A stretch of DNA of 64,000 bases, taken from positions 1 to 64,000 of the forward strand of contig JAZRXD010000044.1 of the NCBI GenBank assembly GCA_045600045.1. Direction: 5' to 3'. This DNA is from UBA1715 sp045600045 (lineage in GTDB: Bacteria > Bacteroidota > Bacteroidia > Bacteroidales > UBA1715). The notes below the pieces were generated by a model, which made no database searches, was not told the origin of the DNA, and worked only from the letters and a program-made list of their open reading frames with translations. Position 1 is the stretch's first letter. Every line of letters begins with the position of its first letter. A program made the position numbers and the translations under genes. Below are positions 34,908-43,438 of the stretch, in pieces.

Positions 34908-36692
34908 TCACTTGTTATGCACCAATATGCCGTTGGCAAAGTACGTGTGTTTTGTGGTTGTTATATTATAAACTTCCTTATTTTCTGTCGATATACGTAA
35001 ATCAGTTATTGTTACTGGTTGCAACGCATTGCTTTTCCCATCGTGTACATACAATATGTCGTTTTTGCGCAATTCATCGGCTCGAAGCCATTGAGATTTG
35101 CACCAAAATGGATGATTGTTCGTACATTGTATGCTTGTCCCATTCGATAGCGAAAGCGTGACAATAGGATAGGTATCCACCGTATGTTTCATAACTCGTA
35201 ACACAAGTGCCGTGTCAATCTTGTGTGTTTCGGTATCATACGCCATTATCACATCGTTTTCTTTAACATCTGCAATGCGTTTGTTTCGTAAATCCTGTAA
35301 TTCAACCAGAGTGTTTTTGTCAAAACAGGTACTGTACATTTGAATTAACGTATTAGGCAACTCTTTGTTAAATCTATCGTGATAATATTTAAGTTGATCC
35401 TGACATACAATGAGCGATTTCAGATTATTTAATTGAAAAATGCCATCGGGAAGAATTTGCATTTCTTTTTGGATACATTGACCGTAATTTCCTAAATATA
35501 AGGCATCCAGTTGTTGTAATAAATGCATATTCGATGGTAATTCGTTAAAACATTCATAAAGAGCCAATTCTTTCAAGTTTTTAAGATTTGACAATAGTTT
35601 GATTGTTGCTTGTGGATTGGAAATCTTTGTAGAACGAATTATAATGTTTGTAAGATTTTGTAATTGCAATAATTCATTTGGCAAAGATTGAATAGGTTGT
35701 ATGTCATTTATGAAAAGTTGCGTAACATTTTTACATAAAAAAATTTCAGATGGTATATTCTTAAATCCTCGACCACTAATAGTTATGGAACGTAATCTTG
35801 GTAATTGTGTTATTTTATGAATGTGTTTATTCATTATTGATCTATAGACACTATCTTCTTCATCATTATTATTGATTGACAAAGATTCTAGATTTATATA
35901 TTGGTCAAGGTTACTGAAGATTGAATCAACTTGTGAGTAGTTTTTCTGTTTCCAACGGCAATCAATTTGTAGTTCATAGGTCGTTTCGTATGAGGAATTC
36001 TCAATTTTTCTTTCAGAAATCAAATTCCCTTGTTTGTAATATTCAACTTTTAGTGTATCGCCATTTTTGTTGATATAAACTGCATTCCCTTCAAGTTCAT
36101 CGTCTTTATAATTACAAGTTACTTGTATGGTGTTGCGTCGTGTCCAATACGTAGTTTCTCCTTGTTTTAACCCATTTTTATAATGAAAAGTTCCATTTTT
36201 ACCATCCAACCAATAATATGGATTGTCGTCATAAATCCAATTCGTAGTATAGTCACCATCAAGTTTATTGTGTACGTAATTGGTTTCAAGATATTTATGG
36301 CCATTTTTATTATATGAAATCCACGGGCCGTTCAATTCTCCGTTTTTATATACACACGATGTACGTAGTTGATGATTGTCATAGTAAGACTTCCATTCGC
36401 CAGAAAACTCGCCATTTACCACAGTACATTCCGCAGCCAATAGGGTAAAATCTGGATCGGCATAGATTTTAAATGTACCGTCTTTTTTCAGAAACGCATT
36501 TTCAACAATGGCATCCCAATAGTCAAATATGTCACCATAATGAACAACCCAACTTAAATCAGAAGGATTCAAACCATATCTTGATTTGGATATGTCAAAA
36601 TATGCGGTATCGTAAAAATTGATTTTTTTTGTTTGCCCAAAAATGTTTACGGTACAAAACAAAAATAGAATGTAGAGTAGTGCTTTTTTCAT
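34908..36692 (-). CDS. Secreted MORN-like/LRR protein with C-terminal Hint (intein-like) domain
   Basis: 594 residues. Signal peptide 1-20 (MKKALLYILFLFCTVNIFGQ). Residues ~93-228 hold about five MORN-like repeats (GEFSGEWKSYYDN, NGPWISYNKNGHK, DGDYTTNW, NGTFHYKNGLKQGETTYW, EGNAVYINKNGD), as in YwqK-type proteins. Residues ~266-440 are leucine-rich repeats (LPNELLQLQNLTNI, LKNLKELALYE, LPDGIFQLNNLKSL). Residues 456-594 are a Hint domain: Cys456 in CFDKNTLVEL (block A), Thr524 and His527 in CTNNHPFWC (block B), then TKHTYFANGILVHN with His592-Asn593 (blocks F/G). The protein ends one residue later (Lys594). Hint domains self-cleave at the Cys; this one keeps all key residues. No toxin or immunity gene is adjacent. 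Function of the released N-terminal part is unknown. Confidence 0.88.
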   Translation of the reverse strand: MKKALLYILFLFCTVNIFGQTKKINFYDTAYFDISKSRYGLNPSDLSWVVHYGDIFDYWDAIVENAFLKKDGTFKIYADPDFTLLAAECTVVNGEFSGEWKSYYDNHQLRTSCVYKNGELNGPWISYNKNGHKYLETNYVHNKLDGDYTTNWIYDDNPYYWLDGKNGTFHYKNGLKQGETTYWTRRNTIQVTCNYKDDELEGNAVYINKNGDTLKVEYYKQGNLISERKIENSSYETTYELQIDCRWKQKNYSQVDSIFSNLDQYINLESLSINNNDEEDSVYRSIMNKHIHKITQLPRLRSITISGRGFKNIPSEIFLCKNVTQLFINDIQPIQSLPNELLQLQNLTNIIIRSTKISNPQATIKLLSNLKNLKELALYECFNELPSNMHLLQQLDALYLGNYGQCIQKEMQILPDGIFQLNNLKSLIVCQDQLKYYHDRFNKELPNTLIQMYSTCFDKNTLVELQDLRNKRIADVKENDVIMAYDTETHKIDTALVLRVMKHTVDTYPIVTLSLSNGTSIQCTNNHPFWCKSQWLRADELRKNDILYVHDGKSNALQPVTITDLRISTENKEVYNITTTKHTYFANGILVHNK

Positions 36693-36739
36693 TTTTTTGT
36701 GTAGAATTACAACCTAAATGATTGAATAATAACTAAACA

Positions 36740-36759
36740 AGACGCAAGACCTCGCGTCT
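36740..36759. terminator. Weak hairpin downstream of the VOC gene
   Basis: Stem AGACGC (36740-36745) / GCGTCT (36754-36759), 8-base loop. The T-tract on the minus side is interrupted (TGTTTAGTTATTATT), so termination of the envelope gene run here is only tentative. Confidence 0.4.
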
Positions 36760-36766
36760 CTATTAA

Positions 36767-37849
36767 TTACTTTTCCTTGTATTTCTTGAATTTAAGTGCT
36801 TTCATCAACCACATTGGAAGCGGTTTCTTTGGATCGCGTCCTTTCATCGATAATGAATAGAATGGAAGAATAGGCAACTTGTATGTTTCTGTAAATTCAA
36901 TTAATGTTCCACCCATATCTTCAATGTAGGCGAACATTCCAGCTGCGTCACCCATATCGAAATTGCCACCATTTAATAGTTCCAATGTGTCAACGGTGAA
37001 CGGACAACCTTTTTCTTTACATACGTTACGTAATACGTCAACTCCTTGAACATCAAAACATAAGTGAATGAATCCACGATCGCCCCAGAAACGTCCTTCG
37101 AACATTTTCTTTGGTTCACGGTCAGTTACTTCTACAAGTTCAATTTCGCTTGGTCCGAAGATTTTACCAAATCCACCAATGCGTTCTTCTGAATGACGAA
37201 GCAATAAACGTTTGAATGAATTTTGTCCGCCTGGTACGAAACCAAAATCATCGCAAACTTTTGATTCTGTGTTATATACTTCAATATCGTAACCAAGAAT
37301 TTCTTTGTATAAACCTTTGGCTTTTTCTATATCTGGAACGCCAATAACGGCACCAGCAGAAAGTCCAGTAATTTTTCCTTCATCTTTAAATTTGTAGGCA
37401 TCAAGAATTACTTGGAAATAGTTGCCAAATGGGTCTTGTAACCAATAATATTTGTCGCCTTTGGGGTCGGTGCAAAAATCAGAAACCTTAGTTCCATCGG
37501 TTTTTGCTTTGAAAAAAGCTTGAGATTTTTCTAAATTGTCGGTGCGGATTTTTCCTGCGTAGATACCTAAATCACCTAATTGTATGTCGAACAATGGTTT
37601 AGTTGATTCATGCGATTTGTATTGCCAAATTTCAAAACCGCCGCCACCTTGCAAACTAATTGTTAAAATAGCGTGACGACGATGAGGAACGCCACCAGTG
37701 TAACGTAACATATATTTTGCTTCGGAGTCGTCGTCAAGAATTTTTACATCGGCACCGAAATTTTCGCGGTACCATTTCCAAGCAGCGTGAACATCAGTTA
37801 CTCCGATGCCAAGTTGCTCCATTCCGTGTATGTAATAGTTGTTTTCCAT
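36767..37849 (-). CDS. VOC (glyoxalase/dioxygenase superfamily) protein
   Basis: 360 residues with two vicinal-oxygen-chelate units (about 10-155: GMEQLGIGVTDVHAAWKWYRENFGA ... WLQDPFGNYFQVI; about 165-330: GAVIGVPDIEKAKGLYKEILGYD ... FIHLCFDVQGVD ... LIEFTET). Superfamily members include glyoxalases, dioxygenases and resistance proteins; metal-binding residues are not certain and the substrate is unknown. The gene begins directly after the stop of the SDR gene (no gap), so the two may act on the same compound. Confidence 0.85.
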   Translation of the reverse strand: MENNYYIHGMEQLGIGVTDVHAAWKWYRENFGADVKILDDDSEAKYMLRYTGGVPHRRHAILTISLQGGGGFEIWQYKSHESTKPLFDIQLGDLGIYAGKIRTDNLEKSQAFFKAKTDGTKVSDFCTDPKGDKYYWLQDPFGNYFQVILDAYKFKDEGKITGLSAGAVIGVPDIEKAKGLYKEILGYDIEVYNTESKVCDDFGFVPGGQNSFKRLLLRHSEERIGGFGKIFGPSEIELVEVTDREPKKMFEGRFWGDRGFIHLCFDVQGVDVLRNVCKEKGCPFTVDTLELLNGGNFDMGDAAGMFAYIEDMGGTLIEFTETYKLPILPFYSLSMKGRDPKKPLPMWLMKALKFKKYKEK

Positions 37850-38662
37850 TTATGTTGGATTTATTTTAGTTGCTATTTTATGAAATAGGCGAGGGAACTT
37901 TCTGTAAATGTGAACCATAATTAGTTCGCCCTTGCCAACCAATAATTCGTGTTTTTTCTTTGCTACGCCTTTCAAAATTCGTTCGGCACAAATGGTTGCG
38001 TCCAAACCTTTTGCTTGTCCAGGATCCATTTCTCCGTGTGGCGTTCCGTCTTTCGTAAGTGCCGACAAAGAAATGTCGGTATTGATTCGTCCTGGTGAAA
38101 CAATCGTCACAGCAATGTTTTGGGAACGCATTTCAATGTCCAAAGCTTCGTAAAATCCGTAAATGGCGTGTTTGGCCGCACAGTAAGCGGAGCGTTGCGG
38201 GAAGCCGAAACAACCTGATATACTGCTTGTTACTACAATATGTCCGAATCCGTTTTGAATCATTTGCGGAAGAACAGCTTTGGTAATTATAATAGAACTG
38301 AAATAGTCGATTTCCATAATTTTTCTATCGTTTGCGATAGGAGTTTCTATGGTAAGGGAACGTTGGCTGATGCCTCCATTGTTGACTAAAACGTCAATTC
38401 TTCCCAATAGAGCAATTGCTTCTTTTGACTTCGCTTCAAGAGTTTCGGTTTGTTCCAAATCAAGCGGGAAGACTTTGCATTTTGCGCCGTTTTGCTTGCA
38501 TTCATGGGCGACAGATTCCAATTTTTCGATTCTTCGAGCCGATAAAATGAGTGAAATACCTTCTATTTTAGAAAAAGCCAAGGCGATGTGTTTCCCTATA
38601 CCGCTCGAAGCTCCAGTAATCCAGACAATTTTATTCTTGAAATATGTTGCTGTGTTTGCCAT
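37850..38662 (-). CDS. SDR-family oxidoreductase
   Basis: 270 residues. Classical short-chain dehydrogenase: cofactor motif TGASSGIG (16-23), NNGGIS, catalytic Ser in VVTSSISG and YCAAK (YxxxK). C-terminal hydrophobic/basic tail suggests a membrane-associated DHRS7B-like enzyme acting on lipids, which is inference. Its ATG overlaps the dacB stop by one base (TAATG) and its stop abuts the VOC gene. Confidence 0.92.
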   Translation of the reverse strand: MANTATYFKNKIVWITGASSGIGKHIALAFSKIEGISLILSARRIEKLESVAHECKQNGAKCKVFPLDLEQTETLEAKSKEAIALLGRIDVLVNNGGISQRSLTIETPIANDRKIMEIDYFSSIIITKAVLPQMIQNGFGHIVVTSSISGCFGFPQRSAYCAAKHAIYGFYEALDIEMRSQNIAVTIVSPGRINTDISLSALTKDGTPHGEMDPGQAKGLDATICAERILKGVAKKKHELLVGKGELIMVHIYRKFPRLFHKIATKINPT

Positions 38663-40104
38663 TAATAGTTGTTGTAAATCATTTCAAGCATTTTAGCTTG
38701 TTTTTCCTTCATTTTATAATCGCTGTCGAAAAATCCGTTTAGCATGATACAGAAAGAAACTGTTTTCCCTGATTTAGTTTCCATATAACCAGCCATATTT
38801 CTAACGCCCGACATCGAACCTGTTTTCGCATGGATTTTGTCAATCAAATTAGAATTGAACGGGAAGGAACGAAGCGTTCCTGTACGGCCTGAGGTTGGCA
38901 AACTTTTATAGAATGCAGAATTTTTTCCGCCAACGTTGTTGTATTCTTTAACCAAAAATTCAGACATGTGATTTGCGTTGATAAGGTCTGTTCTTGACAA
39001 ACCGCTACCGTCGTACAAAGCTGCGCCACCGCATTTCATTCCTAATTTTTTGAAATATGACATAACGGTCAATGCACCGTCAGAGAATGTTCCTGAACCT
39101 TTTTCTGAATGTCCCAAATATTTTACTAAATGTTCAGCATAGTTGTTGCTACTGTAATAGTTCATTATTGCAACAATGTATTGAAGCTGAGGAGAATAAA
39201 TCTCTTTTATAACTTTTGCATTGACATTTTTCTTGGAGATTCTATATTCATGAGTGTATTGAACGAATCCTTTTTTGAAGAAAATTTGGTGTAATTCCAT
39301 GCCGAGAACATCAGGAGGAGAAGGCATTGCACTACGAACCACATATTCATTGCGGTTCGGTGGAATATAGCCGGTGATTTTCACTAATTGGTCGTCGGCA
39401 TTTGAATGAAGCAACAATGTTGAATCACCAATAGTTCCGTCTTCAATTGAAACGCCAGTGTTTTCTGTGCTGTCGGTTAATTCAGGTTTTGTACCTGTTT
39501 CTCCGGTTTTAATACTGATTTGGAAAATGTTGTCTTGATAGGAAATAGGGAATACGCCGGCAGCGTAATCTTTTCCGTAATCATCGAATAACCAAGTTTT
39601 GGGAATAGATTCTTGTTCGTCTTTATATAATGAACAATCAATAACAACACGTCCTTTGATTTTTACGATTCCTGCATCGGAAACGGCTTTTACGATTGTG
39701 TCGATGAAAGATTTTGTTGAAGGAAAGAATTTAGATCCTGTTGTAGGGTCGCCACCACCTTTTATTACAATGTCACCGTTTAATATTCCGTTTTTGTCGA
39801 TTGATCCAGTATAGCCAATTGTTGTTTTGAATTGGAAATCGTCGCCTAAAAATGCAAGAGCTGCGGCAGATGTGTACAATTTCACAATGGATGCCGGTGT
39901 CATGGAGTGGTCGCCGTTGTACGAAGCAATGACTTTTTCCGATTGAATGTCACGTACGCTCACCGCAACATTGGTGTAGAAGAAGTTTTTCTCATTCGTG
40001 CAATACGCATCTATTTCCTTTTGCATGGCGTTTTGAGCCAACGAAGTGAACGCACATTGAATAATCAATGTGAAGCCGAGTGCGATTTTAATAGTGTTTC
40101 TCAT
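38662..40104 (-). CDS. dacB: D-alanyl-D-alanine carboxypeptidase/endopeptidase (PBP4 type)
   Basis: 480 residues. Signal peptide 1-23 (...IIQCAFTSLAQ). Class C low-mass penicillin-binding protein: SIVK at 72-75 (SxxK), SSNN (SxN) and KTG at 427, with a large insertion between the first two motifs as in PBP4. Trims or cleaves peptidoglycan cross-links in the periplasm. Lies 3 bases after the PagL-like gene, consistent with an envelope operon. Confidence 0.95.
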   Translation of the reverse strand: MRNTIKIALGFTLIIQCAFTSLAQNAMQKEIDAYCTNEKNFFYTNVAVSVRDIQSEKVIASYNGDHSMTPASIVKLYTSAAALAFLGDDFQFKTTIGYTGSIDKNGILNGDIVIKGGGDPTTGSKFFPSTKSFIDTIVKAVSDAGIVKIKGRVVIDCSLYKDEQESIPKTWLFDDYGKDYAAGVFPISYQDNIFQISIKTGETGTKPELTDSTENTGVSIEDGTIGDSTLLLHSNADDQLVKITGYIPPNRNEYVVRSAMPSPPDVLGMELHQIFFKKGFVQYTHEYRISKKNVNAKVIKEIYSPQLQYIVAIMNYYSSNNYAEHLVKYLGHSEKGSGTFSDGALTVMSYFKKLGMKCGGAALYDGSGLSRTDLINANHMSEFLVKEYNNVGGKNSAFYKSLPTSGRTGTLRSFPFNSNLIDKIHAKTGSMSGVRNMAGYMETKSGKTVSFCIMLNGFFDSDYKMKEKQAKMLEMIYNNY

Positions 40105-40107
40105 GGA

Positions 40108-41343
40108 CTAAAAGGTATATGATAAACTATATTCAACAAAATCCGCTTGACCACAATTGGTTTGTACAAATAAACCCATTGCTAATCTTTGCGAAGCAAA
40201 AGAATTCCAAACAGGGTAGAATTTAAATCCGATTCTTGGGGCGAAAACAGCTTTGTACCAAAGCGAGCCGTCTTTTTCAAGGAAATAAGAACGATAGAAC
40301 GGATCGATTACTTTGATGCCCAAATCGGTTACGAATCCAAATCGGTTGATTAAGAATTCGTGTGCAACGTGCAACGACCAAACTGTCGATGCAAGATATT
40401 GAAAATGATTGTAATAGTCTGTTAAATGAATGAACGTGTGAAAACTTTCGTAGTAAGCTGCAGAAATGCCAAATTGTATTTCGTTAATGTTTGTGAGTGT
40501 TTTTGACACACCCGCATAGATTTTGTAAATATTGTAACTTGGACCGTCGGTCGGATACGTGGAATAGGCAAGTTCGTGACGACCTAAAGAAATAGCGATA
40601 GATTTCTTCCAACTTGTGTCAACGCTTGGAAGATGTTTTGTTTTTGTTGTAGTTCCTTGTAATGTTCCTGGAGAATAGATAACTCCAATTTTTGCAGTTA
40701 TGTCGTTCAAGCCGATATTGGGAATTGCCATATGTCCGTTTGAGAAATGTAGGAATGACGAACCTGCTTCGATTTTCCATTGTGGTAAAAATTTAAACCA
40801 CACGTCAAGACCGATTTCCGTTGCGTTTGTCAAATGGGAACCAATCAATGTGTTTTGAGTGTTGTCGAATTTATCGTAAGGTTTTGAAAACCATGCAAAT
40901 CCAGTTCCAAGTTTTATGTTCAATCCAATTGATTTTTCGTTGAACAACGAATAATTCCAAGTAGGATAGAATGCATACACGTTACCAAGAATGTCTTTTT
41001 GACCTAAAAATCCGACAAGTCCGGTGAATCCGACTTGTGGTTTGCGATACCAATTGAAAAAACTTCCAGATTGAGTACCTGTGTTTGTGGTAAACGAGAG
41101 TTGAATATAGTTTGAACCATTTTTGTCGGGAATGTCGTTTGCTTTGATTACGGAACCGTGAAGATAGTCAAGTGAAAAATGTGGCGTAATTAATCCTTGT
41201 TCCGAACCTTTGATTTCGTTGTTTAAATTATAATAAGTTTGAGATTGTGAAGAGTATTGCGTGCTATCGGAATTCTCACTTTGTTGAGCCATAGTGGAAG
41301 TCGTGATAATCAATGAAATAAAAATATAAAAAGCCTTCTTCAC
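40108..41343 (-). CDS. PagL-like lipid A deacylase / acyloxyacyl hydrolase family outer-membrane protein
   Basis: 411 residues from GTG 41343, chosen because it starts a clean signal peptide (VKKAFYIFISLIITTSTMAQ); an ATG at 41415, 3 bases after the upstream gene, would add 24 residues ahead of it. Beta-barrel with alternating hydrophobic strands and a C-terminal aromatic (YSLSYTF). Motif LHFSNGHMAIPNIGLND corresponds to the His-x-Ser-Asn active site of PagL, which removes the 3-O-acyl chain of lipid A. Remodelling of lipid A would alter host recognition; this is inferred from family. Barrel is larger than classical PagL (about 150 residues). Confidence 0.8.
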   Translation of the reverse strand: MKKAFYIFISLIITTSTMAQQSENSDSTQYSSQSQTYYNLNNEIKGSEQGLITPHFSLDYLHGSVIKANDIPDKNGSNYIQLSFTTNTGTQSGSFFNWYRKPQVGFTGLVGFLGQKDILGNVYAFYPTWNYSLFNEKSIGLNIKLGTGFAWFSKPYDKFDNTQNTLIGSHLTNATEIGLDVWFKFLPQWKIEAGSSFLHFSNGHMAIPNIGLNDITAKIGVIYSPGTLQGTTTKTKHLPSVDTSWKKSIAISLGRHELAYSTYPTDGPSYNIYKIYAGVSKTLTNINEIQFGISAAYYESFHTFIHLTDYYNHFQYLASTVWSLHVAHEFLINRFGFVTDLGIKVIDPFYRSYFLEKDGSLWYKAVFAPRIGFKFYPVWNSFASQRLAMGLFVQTNCGQADFVEYSLSYTF

Positions 41344-41418
41344 TTTGTTAAAATTTTGGCTAATATACAGAAAAAAATCCAACCCTAAACGATAATATTT
41401 CAACGTATTATACACAAA

Positions 41419-42042
41419 TTAGAATTGTTCGGGGAAACGCATTTTTAGATAGCTGATAATGAATTCGATGGTTTTCTCTTCGCCTAATTTTGATACGTCT
41501 ATCGATAGATTGTAGGTTGCTGAATTTCCCCAAATCTTGTTTGAATAAAAATTGTAGTAGGCTGCACGCTTTTTATCTTCCATAATTATTTTTTCTATCG
41601 CTTCGTTTTGGGAAATATTCAAGCCTTCGCAGATACGTTTGATTCGCTCTTCTTCCGATGAGTGGAGGAAAATGCTGACGCAGTTTGGATTGTTCCTCAA
41701 AATGTAATCGGAACAACGTCCGACAATTATGCAGGATTTTTCCGCTGCTAATTTTTCTATTGTGTCGGCTTGCATTTTGAAAAGCGAATCGGCCGAAAGT
41801 ACGCTGCCTTGTTCTGCGTTCGATATGTTGTTTTCGAACCATTGAATTGCTTTTTCAAATATGTTCATGGAACGCTCGTCGTTTGTTTCGAAAAACTCGG
41901 GGGCTATGCCGTTTTCTTTAGCTGCCAAAATCATTAATTCTTTGTCGAAGTAATCGAAACCTAGACGTTTGGAAAGTGCCATACCTATGGAACGGCCGCC
42001 ACTTCCGTATTGTCTTCCGATGCTGATTATAATGTTTTCCAT
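41419..42042 (-). CDS. Cytidylate kinase-like family protein
   Basis: 207 residues. P-loop region IIISIGRQYGSGGRSIGMALSKRLG, LID-like VGRCSDYILRN and DKKRAAYYNFYS. Matches the cytidylate kinase-like family (Cytidylate_kin2), distinct from housekeeping Cmk. Probably phosphorylates a nucleotide, but the substrate is unproven. Sits 13 bases after the MATE gene. Confidence 0.88.
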   Translation of the reverse strand: MENIIISIGRQYGSGGRSIGMALSKRLGFDYFDKELMILAAKENGIAPEFFETNDERSMNIFEKAIQWFENNISNAEQGSVLSADSLFKMQADTIEKLAAEKSCIIVGRCSDYILRNNPNCVSIFLHSSEEERIKRICEGLNISQNEAIEKIIMEDKKRAAYYNFYSNKIWGNSATYNLSIDVSKLGEEKTIEFIISYLKMRFPEQF

Positions 42043-42055
42043 AGCTCTTAATGTT

Positions 42056-43420
42056 CTATTCTGTTAATGTGAATGGCTTGTCTTCTAATTTGTTGAATTT
42101 CTTCATTTCTCGTTTGAGTAGGAAGAATGCCAAAATGGTTGACAATCCGTCGGAAATTGGCATTGAAATCCATACGCCAAGTGTGCCAAAATAGTTTGGT
42201 AGAATTGCAAGTAATGGAATCAATATCAATAATTGTCGCGAAGCCGATAACAATACTGCCATAGGTGCTTTACCGATGGATTGGAAGAAGTTTGACGCAA
42301 CCATTTGAAATCCGACAACAGGGAATATGATTACCATTATTCTAAGTCCGATAATTGATTGGGATATTAATTCGGGTTCGTCAGTAAAGATTTTCACCAT
42401 CAATCCAGGAATACATTCTCCAACTATAAATGCGATTGTCATTACGCTTGTGGCGAAGAGTATGGTGAGTCGTAAAACTTTCTTTACTCGTGAATAAATT
42501 TGTGCTCCGTAATTAAATCCCGCAATTGGCTGCATTCCTTGGTTCAAGCCCATCACAATGGTTGCGAAGAGCATGATTAGTCTGTTTACAATGCCGTATG
42601 CGCCGATCGCCATGTCGCCTCCGTATTTGGCTAATTGGTTGTTTATGAGAATAACTATGACGCACGAACAAGAGTGTAGGGTGAACGGTGCCATACCTAT
42701 GGATAGTATGCCTCCAGTTATGCGCTTGTCAACTTTGAACGTTCCTCGTTTGAAGTGTAGGAAATTTTCTTTCTTACTTAAGTGGACCAACACGATAATT
42801 AAAGCAACTGTTTGTGCCGTGACTGTTGCCAATGCAGCTCCTCGTATTCCCCAATTGAAAACAAAGATGAAAATAGGTGCCAAAGCAGCATTTATAACAA
42901 CAGTCAACAATGTGATGCGCATTGCTTTTTGAGGGTAACCCGAAGCTCTGATTTCGTTGTTTAATCCAAGATATAAATGGGTTATTGGATTTCCGAGCAA
43001 TATGATTTGCATGAAGTCGCGGGCGTAAGGTAGGGTTTCTTCGCTTGCACCAAACAAATCAAGAAGTTCGTCGATGAAATAAAGCCCGAAAAACATTAAA
43101 CTGAAACCAAGAATGACATTCAGTGAAACGACGTTTCCTAAAACTTTTGTCGCTGAATCGTAATCTTGCTGTCCCATTTTGATTGACGTGAGCGTCGCTC
43201 CTCCGGCTCCGACCATAGCACCGAACGCCGCCGAAAGGTTCATGATCGGCATTGTGATTGCAAGTCCGTCGAGTGCCAGCGCACCAACGCCTCGTCCAAT
43301 GAATATGCTGTCGATGATGTTGTAGATTGACGATGCCATCATCGCCAAAATTGCTGGCCCTGAATATGCAATAAGCAGGTCTCGTAAATTTCCTCTTCCT
43401 AAAACAGCTGGTGATGCCAT
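42056..43420 (-). CDS. MATE-family efflux transporter
   Basis: 454 residues with 12 predicted membrane helices in two MatE halves (LRDLLIAYSGPAILAMMASSIYNIIDSIFIGRGVG; LNQGMQPIAGFNYGAQIYSRVKK, shown in part). Exports cationic drugs or metabolites using Na+ or H+. The motif MQPIAGFNYGA in the second half is typical of the DinF/NorM-like branch found in anaerobes. 18 bases after the LysM gene. Confidence 0.93.
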   Translation of the reverse strand: MASPAVLGRGNLRDLLIAYSGPAILAMMASSIYNIIDSIFIGRGVGALALDGLAITMPIMNLSAAFGAMVGAGGATLTSIKMGQQDYDSATKVLGNVVSLNVILGFSLMFFGLYFIDELLDLFGASEETLPYARDFMQIILLGNPITHLYLGLNNEIRASGYPQKAMRITLLTVVINAALAPIFIFVFNWGIRGAALATVTAQTVALIIVLVHLSKKENFLHFKRGTFKVDKRITGGILSIGMAPFTLHSCSCVIVILINNQLAKYGGDMAIGAYGIVNRLIMLFATIVMGLNQGMQPIAGFNYGAQIYSRVKKVLRLTILFATSVMTIAFIVGECIPGLMVKIFTDEPELISQSIIGLRIMVIIFPVVGFQMVASNFFQSIGKAPMAVLLSASRQLLILIPLLAILPNYFGTLGVWISMPISDGLSTILAFFLLKREMKKFNKLEDKPFTLTE

Positions 43421-43438
43421 ATTATATGTGTGGTTATT

